This document shows positions 24,410 through 33,199 of a stretch of 35,611 nt of DNA, piece by piece. Numbering within the stretch: the stretch's first letter is position 1; every line of letters starts with the position of its first letter. A program made the position numbers and the translations under genes. The notes under the pieces were generated by a model, which did no database searches, was not told the origin of the DNA, and saw only the letters and a list, made by a program, of their open reading frames with translations. The stretch is from an uncultured Ruminococcus sp. (lineage in GTDB: Bacteria; Bacillota; Clostridia; Oscillospirales; Ruminococcaceae): assembly GCA_937872775.1 (NCBI GenBank), contig CALMUA010000157.1:1-35611 (forward strand). Direction: 5' to 3'.

Positions 24410-26125
24410 ATGAAAAATAGAGAAAAAAATGAAAAATCTTCTTATAATAAAAAATTATCTCTCAGAGCAATTCTTTTTGGTTCTGTTTTATTTCTGGTTC
24501 TTTTTGTGTTATCAGTTTTTTTTAGACAAAGCACATTTGTTTTAATTTTTGGTTTAAAAATACAATCCTCTGCTATTAATGGTGTAGTGTCGGTTTTTCA
24601 GATTATGATACTGGTATATATGACTAGTGTTGATAGAAAACGTGGATTTGTTATTTCAATGTTTTCACTTGTACCATATTGCCTGTATCTAATTGCAATA
24701 ATGCTTAAGGATAAAAAAATCGAGTCTATACCAGGCCTGGCAATTATTTTATCTGGTATGATTATGGTATGGATAGTTAAAAATAACATGAATCAGATAG
24801 CAAAAAATGAAAGAGAATTGTATAAGCTTGCATATATGGATTCGCTTACAGGACTTCCTAACAGAAGGGCATTTGACGAACATGTTAATGAACTTATCAG
24901 ATCAGGCAGACAAAAGAAATTTGCACTTGCAGTAATTGATCTTGATAATTTCAAAGGAATCAATGATTCTGTAGGACACGAATGCGGTGACGGAGTATTA
25001 TGTGAGGTTGCCAGACGATGGAGTGAAATACTTACTTCAAATGATTTTCTTGCCAGACAGGGCGGAGATGAATTTATTATTGTAATAAAGGATTACAATT
25101 CAGAGGAACAGGTAATACAAAAAATAAACAGATTTCTTGACGCACTGTCAAGTGAGATGGTTATAAAAACAAACTGTTTTTTTGTGTCAGCAAGTTTTGG
25201 ACTGGCATGTTTTCCATTTCATGCTGAAAACATGGAAAAATTGTTCAGATATGCTGATATGGCTATGTATCAGTCCAAAATATCAAAAACAGATAAAATT
25301 AAAATGTTTGATATTTCTATGGTTGAACCAATAGAGAATGAATTTATATATGACAGGTTAATAAGAGGGTGTCTCTCAAATAATTCTTTTGAGCTTGTCT
25401 TTCAACCTCAGTTTCAGACATCACAGCGTACCATCAGAGGGTTTGAAGTTCTCCTGCGTATGAGAGATGATTATGGCAGGTATATAAGCCCTTCGAAATT
25501 TATACCATATGCAGAAAAAAGCAAACTGGTACTTGATATTGACCGTTGGGTACTGAGACGTTCCATGAAAATAATACGTCCTTATTATGATATAATAGGT
25601 TCTGATTTTGTATTGTCTGTAAATATTTCTGCCCTTCATCTTCAGGATGAGAGCCTGTATGATGATATTGCCTTTGCATTACAGGAAAATAATTTTCCGC
25701 CAAGAAATCTTGAAATAGAAATTACAGAGACATCATTGGTATCATCAGTTGCCAATGCGACAATGCTTCTGAAAAAAATAAAGAAGCTTGGAATAGGAGT
25801 TGCACTGGACGATTTCGGGACAGGTTTTGCATCACTGAGTAATTTATCTGAACTTCCCATTGATTTATTAAAAATTGATAAGATATTTATGGATAAAATG
25901 ATAAATGATACAAAATACAAAAGCTTTGTTGCTGCTATTATTTCAATAGGACATATTTTTAATTTTGACGTTATATCTGAGGGAGTTGAATATGAAATTC
26001 AGCTTGATATACTTAAAACTTTAAGATGTGATTATATACAGGGTTTTTTGTGGGGAAAACCGTTGCCGATAGAGTCAGTTGAAAAGCTACTGAGGTCAAT
26101 TTATTTTCCCAATGGAATAAGATAG
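24410..26125 (+). CDS. Membrane-bound GGDEF-EAL protein (cyclic di-GMP synthesis/turnover)
   Basis: Protein of 571 residues. Residues 1-15 are basic; about four membrane helices lie between 18 and 124; a GGDEF domain covers about 138-300 with intact 'GGDEF' at 218-222, so it could make cyclic di-GMP; no RxxD inhibitory site precedes it. An EAL domain covers about 315-565: the signature reads Glu346-Val-Leu instead of E-A-L, while the other catalytic residues are present (Asn405, Glu437/Glu440 in 'EIEITE', Asp467-Asp468 in 'DDFGTG', Lys488, Glu524, Gln544), so phosphodiesterase activity is plausible. The N-terminal membrane unit is short and unlike known named sensors. Binding site AAAGG at 24393-24397. 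Monocistronic. Which activity dominates cannot be decided here. Confidence 0.92.
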   Translation: MKNREKNEKSSYNKKLSLRAILFGSVLFLVLFVLSVFFRQSTFVLIFGLKIQSSAINGVVSVFQIMILVYMTSVDRKRGFVISMFSLVPYCLYLIAIMLKDKKIESIPGLAIILSGMIMVWIVKNNMNQIAKNERELYKLAYMDSLTGLPNRRAFDEHVNELIRSGRQKKFALAVIDLDNFKGINDSVGHECGDGVLCEVARRWSEILTSNDFLARQGGDEFIIVIKDYNSEEQVIQKINRFLDALSSEMVIKTNCFFVSASFGLACFPFHAENMEKLFRYADMAMYQSKISKTDKIKMFDISMVEPIENEFIYDRLIRGCLSNNSFELVFQPQFQTSQRTIRGFEVLLRMRDDYGRYISPSKFIPYAEKSKLVLDIDRWVLRRSMKIIRPYYDIIGSDFVLSVNISALHLQDESLYDDIAFALQENNFPPRNLEIEITETSLVSSVANATMLLKKIKKLGIGVALDDFGTGFASLSNLSELPIDLLKIDKIFMDKMINDTKYKSFVAAIISIGHIFNFDVISEGVEYEIQLDILKTLRCDYIQGFLWGKPLPIESVEKLLRSIYFPNGIR

Positions 26126-26192
26126 TCATTATTTTCTGCTTTATAAATTCCTGAATACTTTGCTCAAAATAGAAAACTTTTTGGATATATGA

Positions 26193-26246
26193 AAAAGGCT
26201 GCATTAATGCTTCAGATGAAACTATTTAATGCGGCCTTATTTATTA
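26193..26246 (+). terminator. Terminator after the GGDEF-EAL gene
   Basis: GGCTGCATTAA at 26197-26207 pairs with TTAATGCGGCC at 26226-26236 (one G-T pair), with an 18-base loop and a T-rich tail. The upstream A run suggests it could act in both directions. Confidence 0.82.
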
Positions 26247-26385
26247 TAAAACTCAGAGTTTACGTATGAGATAACAAAAAAACATATCAATAGTCTGTTT
26301 GTAATTGATGATCATTCTCTTATTTGAAGCTATGTCTTATTTAAAAATAAATTTACCATTTACGTTCTTTTTTAATAAAAGAATA
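26247..26385. other. Spacer without visible gene
   Basis: The gap from 26126 to 26458 is 333 bases. Apart from the terminator and the promoter listed separately, no open frame with a binding site, RNA gene or repeat is seen. Confidence 0.6.
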
Positions 26386-26414
26386 TTGATGAATACAAAA
26401 AAAAGTGATATAAT
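26386..26414 (+). promoter_or_regulatory. Promoter of the Ter-type biosynthetic operon
   Basis: TTGATG at 26386-26391 and TATAAT at 26409-26414 with 17-base spacing; the -10 box is preceded by TG in the extended position (TGA-TATAAT). It is the last recognisable promoter before the six genes from 26459 to 33031. Confidence 0.75.
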
Positions 26415-26458
26415 TAACAGATAGTCGTAATACTTATTAACTTAGAGAAGGATATAAT

Positions 26459-28054
26459 ATGCCTATAGTAATTACAGGAATAAATTCTGATATAGACGAA
26501 TCATCAGAATCAGTTATAAAAAAAGCACTCAATCAAGCAGGATTTTTGTTTGATGATGTAAAAACAGCAGAGATTCATAAAACGTCGCTTGATGCGAGAA
26601 AAAAGTCTGAAATACATTTTGTCCATTCTGTTTACGTGGAGCTTGGAGATGTAAAAACAGAAAAAAGAATTTGTGAGAAAATAATTTTTTGTCAGTATAT
26701 AGAAAGTGAATGCCCAGGACCTATAATATCTAACAGACATGGCAACGGTAAGGTTGCTATTGTTGGTTTTGGACCAGCTGGCCTGTTTTGTGCACTTGTT
26801 CTTTCAGAATACGGATATAAGCCTGTAGTATTTGAACGTGGTGAATCTGTAGACGAAAGAGCTGTATCAGTAAATTCGTTCTGGAATGGAGGAATGCTTA
26901 ATATAAACTCTAATGTTCAGTTCGGGGAAGGCGGTGCAGGTACTTTTTCGGACGGAAAACTGACTACAAGAATAAAAGATCCGTTTTGTCGTTATGTTCT
27001 TAAACGCTTTGTAGAGTTTGGTGCTCCGGATGAAATCCTTACAAAAGCCAAACCACATATAGGCACTGACAATCTCCGCTGTGTTATAAAATCAATACGT
27101 AACAGGATAATTGAAAACGGAGGAGAAATTCACTTTAAAACGTGTGTAAATAATCTTAATATTACAGATGGTAAAATAAAAAGTATTAAAACCGGAAAAG
27201 GAAATTTCACCACATCTGCTGTTGTCCTTGCAATAGGAAATTCATCACGTGATACTTTTGAAATGCTGTATAAAAATAAAATAATGATGCAGACTAAACC
27301 TTTTTCAGTTGGTGTACGTATTGAACATCTTCAGGATGATGTAAACGAAAGCCTTTACGGAAAGTACAAAAATAATCCGTTTCTTCCCGCAGGAGAGTAT
27401 CAGCTATCATACAGGCAAAACGATGAAAGGGCAGTATACACATTCTGTATGTGCCCGGGAGGAGTTGTTGTACCTTCGTCCAGTGAAGAAAACGGCGTTG
27501 TAACAAATGGTATGAGTGAATTTTCAAGAAACGGTAAAAATGCTAATTCTGCAATAGCAGTTTCTGTATCAGAAAAAGATTTCGGAAGTTCTCCGCTTGA
27601 TGGAATGAATTTTGCAAGAATGCTCGAACATAAAGCATTTGAAATTGCCGGAGAAAATTATAAAGCACCTGCTACGACAGTAGGAGGCTATCTTAATAAA
27701 ACACCGAATCTTCAGACTGATTTAATTCCAACATATTCAAGGGGCTTGTCAGAATGTGATTTTAATTCACTTTTTCCTGTTTGCATCAACGAAATGCTCG
27801 AAAAGGGAATAAATAATTTCTCACGAAAAATGCACTGCTTCAACAATAAAAATGCAGTGATGACTGCACCTGAAACAAGAACATCTTCACCACTCAGAAT
27901 TATCCGTAATGAAAATATGACCTCTCTTTCTCTGTCTAATCTTTATCCATGCGGAGAAGGTGCAGGATATGCAGGAGGGATTATGTCTGCAGCAGTTGAT
28001 GGAATAAAAGCAGCATATAAAATAATGGAGCAGTATGCTCCGGCATTAAAATAA
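26459..28054 (+). CDS. FAD-dependent oxidoreductase (COG2509 family)
   Basis: Protein of 531 residues of the COG2509 family of uncharacterised FAD-dependent dehydrogenases. Residues 1-90 form a small alpha/beta N-terminal domain found in this family. The dinucleotide fold starts at 'VAIVGFGPAG' (Gly103, Gly105, Gly108), with Glu126 in 'VVFERGE' as the ribose ligand. 'VQFGEGGAGTFSDGKLTTRI' at 153-172 is the most diagnostic family block; 'VGVRIEH' and a C-terminal 'YPCGEGAGYAGGIMSAAVDG' complete the FAD site. The reaction is unknown. The CitE-like gene follows after 19 bases without a terminator, so it is probably co-transcribed with the nucleoside-like pathway genes, an unusual association. 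Binding site AGAAGG upstream. Confidence 0.88.
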   Translation: MPIVITGINSDIDESSESVIKKALNQAGFLFDDVKTAEIHKTSLDARKKSEIHFVHSVYVELGDVKTEKRICEKIIFCQYIESECPGPIISNRHGNGKVAIVGFGPAGLFCALVLSEYGYKPVVFERGESVDERAVSVNSFWNGGMLNINSNVQFGEGGAGTFSDGKLTTRIKDPFCRYVLKRFVEFGAPDEILTKAKPHIGTDNLRCVIKSIRNRIIENGGEIHFKTCVNNLNITDGKIKSIKTGKGNFTTSAVVLAIGNSSRDTFEMLYKNKIMMQTKPFSVGVRIEHLQDDVNESLYGKYKNNPFLPAGEYQLSYRQNDERAVYTFCMCPGGVVVPSSSEENGVVTNGMSEFSRNGKNANSAIAVSVSEKDFGSSPLDGMNFARMLEHKAFEIAGENYKAPATTVGGYLNKTPNLQTDLIPTYSRGLSECDFNSLFPVCINEMLEKGINNFSRKMHCFNNKNAVMTAPETRTSSPLRIIRNENMTSLSLSNLYPCGEGAGYAGGIMSAAVDGIKAAYKIMEQYAPALK

Positions 28055-28073
28055 TGAATAGAGGAAAGACAAA

Positions 28074-29105
28074 ATGAAAGGTATGACAAAAACAGATTTA
28101 ATCACAAATCAACACTATAATTTTTCAGAAAGGGATTTATTGCAGTATGCATTGGGAGGCCTTATGTATACTCCGGCACACAATGCCAAGGCATCAGATT
28201 TACTGATAAACAGAAAATATGAAAATCTGCATGCCATGGCATTCTGCCTTGAAGATGCTATTGCTGATGGAACAGAAAATGAAGCTCTGAAGCAGCTGAA
28301 TATTACATTCTGTAATGTACGAAAGGCTGTGGATTCCGGACTTATCAAACAGAGTTGCCTTCCGTATCTTTTTGTACGTGTAAAATATCCGGAACAGCTG
28401 ATGAAGGTATATAATCTTATTGGAAGATATAATCTTCTGAAAGGATTTATTTTTCCCAAATTTGATACTGAAAATGCAGAGGAATACCTTAATGAACTTA
28501 TTGAGGCCAACAATTGTTCCGATTACGTTATATATGGCATGCCAATACTTGAATCATGGAATATTGCGGATATTTGCCGACGTCCGGGTCAGCTGACACA
28601 GATAAAATCAACTCTTGATGATGTAAAATCACATATTCTCAATATACGCATAGGTGGAAATGATTTCTGTAACAGATTCGGAATAAGAAGAAATATAACA
28701 GATACAATTTACGATATCAGAGTGATCTCTGATATTATAAGTAATATTGTCAATGTATTTTCAGGAGATTATGTTATATCAGCACCTGTATGGGAATATT
28801 TCAAACAGACTGATAATGCGTCAGATGAATGGTCAAGAGGGCTTGTAAGGGAAATTAATCAGGACATATTAAATGGACTTATCGGAAAAACTGCTATACA
28901 TCCTACCCAACTTTCCGTAATAGACAGTGTTCTTGCTGTTTCATCAGATGACTACAATGATGCAGTAAATATATTAAATTGGAACGATGATCTTCTGGCT
29001 GTTTCAAAGAGCCATTCCGGCAACAGAATGAACGAGAAGAAGGTTCATGGAAACTGGGCAAAAAAAATACTCATCCGTGCGTCAGTTTATGGCATTGCAA
29101 AGTGA
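28074..29105 (+). CDS. CitE-like lyase of the HpcH/HpaI aldolase family, Ter-operon type
   Basis: Protein of 343 residues resembling the CitE-like (HpcH/HpaI) family of metal-dependent carbon-carbon lyases that act on oxaloacetate/pyruvate-type or acyl-CoA substrates. Motifs: 'FCLEDAIADG' near residue 57, 'LFVRVKYPE' near 104, 'GFIFPKFD' near 124, 'GMPILES' near 155 (metal-ligand Glu), 'NIRIGGNDFCNRFGIRR' near 193 and 'GKTAIHPTQL' near 274, the typical CitE ending. This long form, followed by two phosphoribosyltransferase-like genes and a HAD phosphatase, is the signature of the Ter-associated biosynthetic module. Binding site GAGGA at 28061-28065. Its substrate is unknown; a role in building or splitting the non-nucleobase part of a nucleoside-like compound is the published prediction for such operons. 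Confidence 0.85.
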   Translation: MKGMTKTDLITNQHYNFSERDLLQYALGGLMYTPAHNAKASDLLINRKYENLHAMAFCLEDAIADGTENEALKQLNITFCNVRKAVDSGLIKQSCLPYLFVRVKYPEQLMKVYNLIGRYNLLKGFIFPKFDTENAEEYLNELIEANNCSDYVIYGMPILESWNIADICRRPGQLTQIKSTLDDVKSHILNIRIGGNDFCNRFGIRRNITDTIYDIRVISDIISNIVNVFSGDYVISAPVWEYFKQTDNASDEWSRGLVREINQDILNGLIGKTAIHPTQLSVIDSVLAVSSDDYNDAVNILNWNDDLLAVSKSHSGNRMNEKKVHGNWAKKILIRASVYGIAK

Positions 29106-29130
29106 TTACAACGAAAGGAATTAAGAAAAT

Positions 29131-30258
29131 TTGCTAGAAATAATTGAGAACAAATCATCATTTGCTGATGGTTCACTTGTTAAGATGGTAAAGCGTGAAA
29201 ACAATTCCAAAAGAAACTACCTTCTTGTAAACAGTACTCAGGGAAAACATGTTCCATGTGATCCTGAAAATGTAATTAAGCTTTTTGCCGAATTAGCCGG
29301 ACAGATAGCACCATTTTGTAAAAATAAAAAAGTCCTGTTTATTGGATTCGCGGAAACTGCTACAGCAGTAGGAGCAGGTGTCGGATCATGCTTTCCTGAT
29401 TCATATTATCTACATACTACAAGAGAAAAAAATGACAAGTATGACCTTATTGCTGAGTTCAAAGAGGAACATAGTCATGCAATACAACAACTTCTGTATT
29501 GCAATAACTGGAATGAAATTTCTTCAAAGACTGATATGATAATATTTGTAGAGGATGAAATCACTACAGGCAAAACAATAGTAAATTTTATTAATGAACT
29601 TAAAAATAATAATAAAGTATCAGGTAAAACTATATTTGCAGCATGTTCGATATTAAATGGAATGACTGAAAACAGAAAACAGGAACTTCTGCGTTCAGGA
29701 CTTGAATTTTTCTGGCTTATGCGTGTTAATGCACAGCCATCGACAAATGATGTATATACATATAATGACACATCTGTCACAACGGCAGACGCATGTAATT
29801 ATGAAACTCTTGATATTCCCGGCCGTATTGATCCGAGAGCAGGCCTACCTATAAAGCAATATATATCAGCATGTGAGAAGCTTGCAGATGATATTTTTTC
29901 AAAATATGATTTTAATGGAATGAGTGTAGCTGTAATAGGTACAGAAGAATGTATGTATCCTTCAATATATACTGCAAAGTACATAGAAAAAAATTCAGGT
30001 GTACAGAGTATTGTAACTCATTCTACAACAAGAAGCCCGATTGTAGCTGAAAATACCGAAGACTATCCTCTCAGATCAAGATACCAGGTTGAGAGTTTAT
30101 ATGAGGATTCAAGAAAAACATATATATATAATTCTGATATCAATAATTACGATATTGTGCTTGTGATAACAGATTCATTAAAGGAAAACATTAAAATAGA
30201 CAAGCTTATAAATGCATTTGCCGGATGCGGCAGATTTATTCTTGTAAAATGGAGGTAA
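29131..30258 (+). CDS. Phosphoribosyltransferase with TRSP domain (PRTase_2-TRSP), Ter-operon type
   Basis: Protein of 375 residues. Residues 20-225 look like a type I phosphoribosyltransferase: the PRPP motif 'FVEDEITTGKT' is at 139-149 and 'KVLFIGFAETATAVGAGV' at 67-84 supplies the opposite loop. Residues 235-375 match the TRSP domain; the naming motif is T300-R-S-P303 within 'THSTTRSPIV', followed by 'YPLRSRYQVES'. This domain pair is known only from Ter-associated operons, where it is predicted to attach or remove a ribose-phosphate in a nucleoside-like metabolite. Start is a TTG with AAAGGA 11 bases upstream; no ATG is available. The stop lies within the binding site of the next gene, so translation is likely coupled. 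Confidence 0.85.
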   Translation: MLEIIENKSSFADGSLVKMVKRENNSKRNYLLVNSTQGKHVPCDPENVIKLFAELAGQIAPFCKNKKVLFIGFAETATAVGAGVGSCFPDSYYLHTTREKNDKYDLIAEFKEEHSHAIQQLLYCNNWNEISSKTDMIIFVEDEITTGKTIVNFINELKNNNKVSGKTIFAACSILNGMTENRKQELLRSGLEFFWLMRVNAQPSTNDVYTYNDTSVTTADACNYETLDIPGRIDPRAGLPIKQYISACEKLADDIFSKYDFNGMSVAVIGTEECMYPSIYTAKYIEKNSGVQSIVTHSTTRSPIVAENTEDYPLRSRYQVESLYEDSRKTYIYNSDINNYDIVLVITDSLKENIKIDKLINAFAGCGRFILVKWR

Positions 30259-30263
30259 ATGTG

Positions 30264-31325
30264 ATGCGTTCGTCATACAGTGAGGAAGATGTTACTATTT
30301 TGCTCAAGGACATTACAGGAATGGTTGAGCCTCAGCCTGCCGAGGCAAGGGAAAAGCTTATCCAGTCAGGATATCACTATTGTGAAATGCTGCCTCTTGA
30401 ATATAAGCCGGGTGAAAAGTATTTTGCACTATATAAAGAAGCACTTAGGAATTATGCCGGAATTACTGCAGAGGCTGCAGCAATCGTATCTGAAAAAATT
30501 CGCAAGCTCTATAATTCAGAAATAACGCTTGTATCCCTTGCAAGAGCAGGAACACCTGTAGGAATAATTATAAAGAGATATCTTAATAAAAAATATCCCG
30601 ATATAAAGGTAAATCATTATACTATTTCCATTATACGTGGAAAAGGTATAGACAAAAATGCGATGGCATATGTTCTTCAAAGGCATAATCCTCAGACTAT
30701 CTGTTTTGTTGATGGCTGGACAGGAAAGGGAGCAATATTAAAAACGCTTCGTAAAGAACTTGAAGAATATGACGGAGTTTCAGATAAACTTGCAGTACTT
30801 GCGGATCCAGCACATATAACAGATCTGTATGGGACAAGATCTGATTTTCTTATCCCGAGCTCATGTCTTAATTCTACAGTATCAGGTCTTATGAGCAGAA
30901 CATTCCTTCGATCTGATATCATAGGTGAAAATGATTTTCACGGTGCTGCTTATTACAGTGAACTTGAGCAGGAAGACTTGTCAGCAGAATTTATTGATAC
31001 CGTTATAGGTGCTATTGATTATAATATTGATTACAGTTGTGTAAAAGAAGAAAATGATACCGGTATCAGTGGATATGATGAAGTTCTGAAAATACAGAAA
31101 GAATTTAATATATCTGATATTAACTTTATAAAGCCGGGAATAGGTGAAGCAACACGTGTGCTTCTTCGCAGAATTCCATGGAAGATATTAGTGAATGATC
31201 TCAATGATACAAAATATCTTGCACATATTTTCAGACTAGCTGAAGAAAAGAACATTGAGATAGTTGAGTATCCTATGAAATGCTACAGAGCATGTGGTAT
31301 AATAAAAGACATGGCAGATATATAA
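30264..31325 (+). CDS. StiP-type phosphoribosyltransferase with PELOTA-like C-terminus
   Basis: Protein of 353 residues of the StiP/PRTase_1 family (often annotated as 'cysteine protease StiP', a name with little support). Residues 30-255 form a phosphoribosyltransferase-like domain with 'SLARAGTPVG' at 91-100 and a PRPP-type loop 'FVDGWTGKG' at 148-156, in which the usual D-D/E pair is replaced by Asp-Gly. Residues 270-350 resemble the PELOTA RNA-binding domain: 'RVLLRRIPWKILVN' then 'LAHIFRLAEEKNIEIVEYPM' and 'RACGIIKDM' match the L7Ae-like pattern. An ATG at 30225 is in frame, but GGAGG at 30251-30255 directs starts at 30261 (GTG) or, better, 30264. Together with the previous gene it is the hallmark of the Ter biosynthetic module. 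Confidence 0.85.
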   Translation: MRSSYSEEDVTILLKDITGMVEPQPAEAREKLIQSGYHYCEMLPLEYKPGEKYFALYKEALRNYAGITAEAAAIVSEKIRKLYNSEITLVSLARAGTPVGIIIKRYLNKKYPDIKVNHYTISIIRGKGIDKNAMAYVLQRHNPQTICFVDGWTGKGAILKTLRKELEEYDGVSDKLAVLADPAHITDLYGTRSDFLIPSSCLNSTVSGLMSRTFLRSDIIGENDFHGAAYYSELEQEDLSAEFIDTVIGAIDYNIDYSCVKEENDTGISGYDEVLKIQKEFNISDINFIKPGIGEATRVLLRRIPWKILVNDLNDTKYLAHIFRLAEEKNIEIVEYPMKCYRACGIIKDMADI

Positions 31326-31351
31326 GATTTAAGAGAAAGGAATTATTATTA

Positions 31352-32113
31352 ATGCACTTATTCGCAAGTGATCTTGATAATACATTGATTCACTCATATA
31401 AAAGGGCTGACCCGGAAGATGTATGTGTTGAGGTCAAAGATGGCAAAATGTTGTCATTTATGACTCCTTATGCATATAATAAACTCAGAAAGCTTAACAG
31501 TAATAAAGATATCGCATTTGTACCTGTTACTACACGATCAGTTGAGCAGTACCGGCGCATAGATTTTTTTGACGGAAGATCACCACATCTTGCACTTGCA
31601 GCGAACGGTGGTATTTTACTTATAGACGGAATTTCCGATTTACAATGGTTTGAAGAATCAAAAGCACTTATAAGTGACAGCATGAAGGAATTTAAAACCG
31701 GTATGAGATATCTTGAGAACGATACTGATATATATTTTGAGTTACGTATAGTAGATGAATTATTTGTATTTACTAAATCACATGATCCGCTTAAAACAAA
31801 AGAATGTCTTGAGAAAATACTCGATCCTGATATTGTATCACCATATATGATAGGAGATAAGGTGTATATTTTCCCAAATATTCTGTCAAAGGGAAATGCA
31901 GTTTCAAGGCTTAAAAAAAAATTTGTATTTGATAAAACAATCTGTGCAGGCGACAGTGAATTTGATGTTTCTATGCTTGATATTGCTGATACAGCATATT
32001 GTCCGGATGTACTTTGTGATGATGTGAATAATCAGAATCTTATAGGATTTGATATTACAGAAAAACGTTTTGCAGATTTGCTGTTAGATGAATTTGAGAG
32101 GAGTTGTTTTTAA
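31352..32113 (+). CDS. HAD-superfamily phosphatase (Cof-like)
   Basis: Protein of 253 residues of the HAD superfamily with a C2-type cap. The nucleophile motif is 'ASDLDNTL' (Asp7 and Asp9), motif II Thr is in 'VTTRS' near 54, motif III Lys is in 'LSKGNAV' near 180 and motif IV is 'CAGDSEFDVSML' near 199. HAD enzymes of this kind release phosphate from small sugar or nucleotide phosphates. In Ter-associated operons such a phosphatase is thought to act on the phosphoribosyl product. An upstream in-frame ATG at 31280 lies inside the previous gene; AAAGGA at 31336-31341 points to 31352. The kinase gene begins at the base after the stop. Confidence 0.87.
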   Translation: MHLFASDLDNTLIHSYKRADPEDVCVEVKDGKMLSFMTPYAYNKLRKLNSNKDIAFVPVTTRSVEQYRRIDFFDGRSPHLALAANGGILLIDGISDLQWFEESKALISDSMKEFKTGMRYLENDTDIYFELRIVDELFVFTKSHDPLKTKECLEKILDPDIVSPYMIGDKVYIFPNILSKGNAVSRLKKKFVFDKTICAGDSEFDVSMLDIADTAYCPDVLCDDVNNQNLIGFDITEKRFADLLLDEFERSCF

Positions 32114-33031
32114 ATGAGATGTATAAATATTTCACAGATAAATAAAGCCGCATCAAATGATGTAGTTGCTTTTATAAAAAAATCCAATAATGATTACAGA
32201 AATAAAATTGCCACAGTTGCCAAAAAGATAAGTGATGATCATAAGCCGCTGATTCTTTTATCAGGTCCGTCAGGCTCAGGAAAAACAACAACTGCATATC
32301 GCCTTAAGGATGAACTTGCGTTAATTAATATTAATGCTCACATTATTTCAATGGATAATTACTTTATTCCTAATAAAAAAATAGAAGAGAAAAAAGTTCC
32401 CAAAGATGAAAACGGAAATGTTGATCTTGAGTCTCCTTACAGACTTGATATTAATTTGTTTCAGCAGCATATGAAGTTAATGAATGAATGCAAAACAGCA
32501 AACGTTCCTGTATTTGATTTTGTTAATCAGGACTATTCATCTGTAACTCCGATAACAAGAAAAGAAAACGAAGTTATTATTATCGAGGGAATTCATGCAT
32601 TAAATCCTGAAGTAACAGATGATATGAGTGATATAGCTGACTGCATTTATGTAAGTGTGAGAACAAGATTAAAAACCAGTAACGGTGATATTCTTCATCC
32701 TTCACATGTAAGGCTCATGAGAAGACTGATTCGTGACAGACTTTTCAGAGGACGCAGCTATGATGATATTTTTGCAATGTATGCCAGTGTACAGAGAGGT
32801 GAAAATTTGTATATCATGCCGCACAAGTGCAGAGCAAATTATGATATTGATACATTTATAGATTATGAAGCATCAGTGTATAAGAGTGTCATTTATGATG
32901 AGCTTATTAATGCAGATAAAACTAATTATAATAATTTAAGGAGTATGATGCTAAAATACCTGTCAGAGCTTGAGGAAATACCGACAATCTTTGTACCTGA
33001 AAGTTCATTAATTAAAGAATTTATAGGATAA
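32114..33031 (+). CDS. Uridine-kinase-like P-loop kinase
   Basis: Protein of 305 residues resembling the uridine kinase/phosphoribulokinase group. Walker A is 'GPSGSGKT' at 51-58; 'ISMDNYF' near 79 is the substrate-binding Asp motif of uridine kinases, 'IIIEGIHAL' near 158 the Walker B-like strand, and 'RLMRRLIRDRLFRGRSYDDI' near 196 the lid with phosphate-binding arginines. A nucleoside or nucleoside-like compound is the expected substrate. It is longer than a classic uridine kinase (about 210 residues) because of an N-terminal 45-residue extension and a C-terminal tail. It starts directly after the HAD stop and ends the operon, so a kinase and a phosphatase are encoded side by side. Whether it acts on uridine or on the module's own product is open. 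Confidence 0.85.
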   Translation: MRCINISQINKAASNDVVAFIKKSNNDYRNKIATVAKKISDDHKPLILLSGPSGSGKTTTAYRLKDELALININAHIISMDNYFIPNKKIEEKKVPKDENGNVDLESPYRLDINLFQQHMKLMNECKTANVPVFDFVNQDYSSVTPITRKENEVIIIEGIHALNPEVTDDMSDIADCIYVSVRTRLKTSNGDILHPSHVRLMRRLIRDRLFRGRSYDDIFAMYASVQRGENLYIMPHKCRANYDIDTFIDYEASVYKSVIYDELINADKTNYNNLRSMMLKYLSELEEIPTIFVPESSLIKEFIG

Positions 33032-33038
33032 TTACCAT

Positions 33039-33085
33039 AAAGACGCAGAGCATAAACGTTGTTCTTTGCGTCTTCTTCTTTTTAT
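33039..33085 (+). terminator. Terminator of the Ter-type biosynthetic operon
   Basis: AAGACGCA at 33040-33047 pairs with TGCGTCTT at 33067-33074, extended inward by several pairs, and is followed by a T/C-rich tract. Confidence 0.82.
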
Positions 33086-33137
33086 TTTGATTTTTATGCA
33101 TTTTACCGTGTCAATTTTGCAGCTTACCTGAATACTA

Positions 33138-33166
33138 TTGATTGGATGCGAAAGTTCTGTTACAAT
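33138..33166 (+). promoter_or_regulatory. Promoter of the ABC transporter operon
   Basis: TTGATT at 33138-33143 and TACAAT at 33161-33166 with 17-base spacing, with TG in the extended -10 position. It would drive the two ABC genes and probably the LytTR regulator and the truncated gene after it. Confidence 0.7.
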
Positions 33167-33199
33167 AATTACAGAGCCAAACGAAAGGGGTCAATACAA

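Noticed and set aside
30264..31325. Cysteine protease activity for the StiP-like protein
   Set aside because: The name comes from database annotation; the visible motifs are those of a phosphoribosyltransferase and a PELOTA-like domain, with no protease catalytic pattern.
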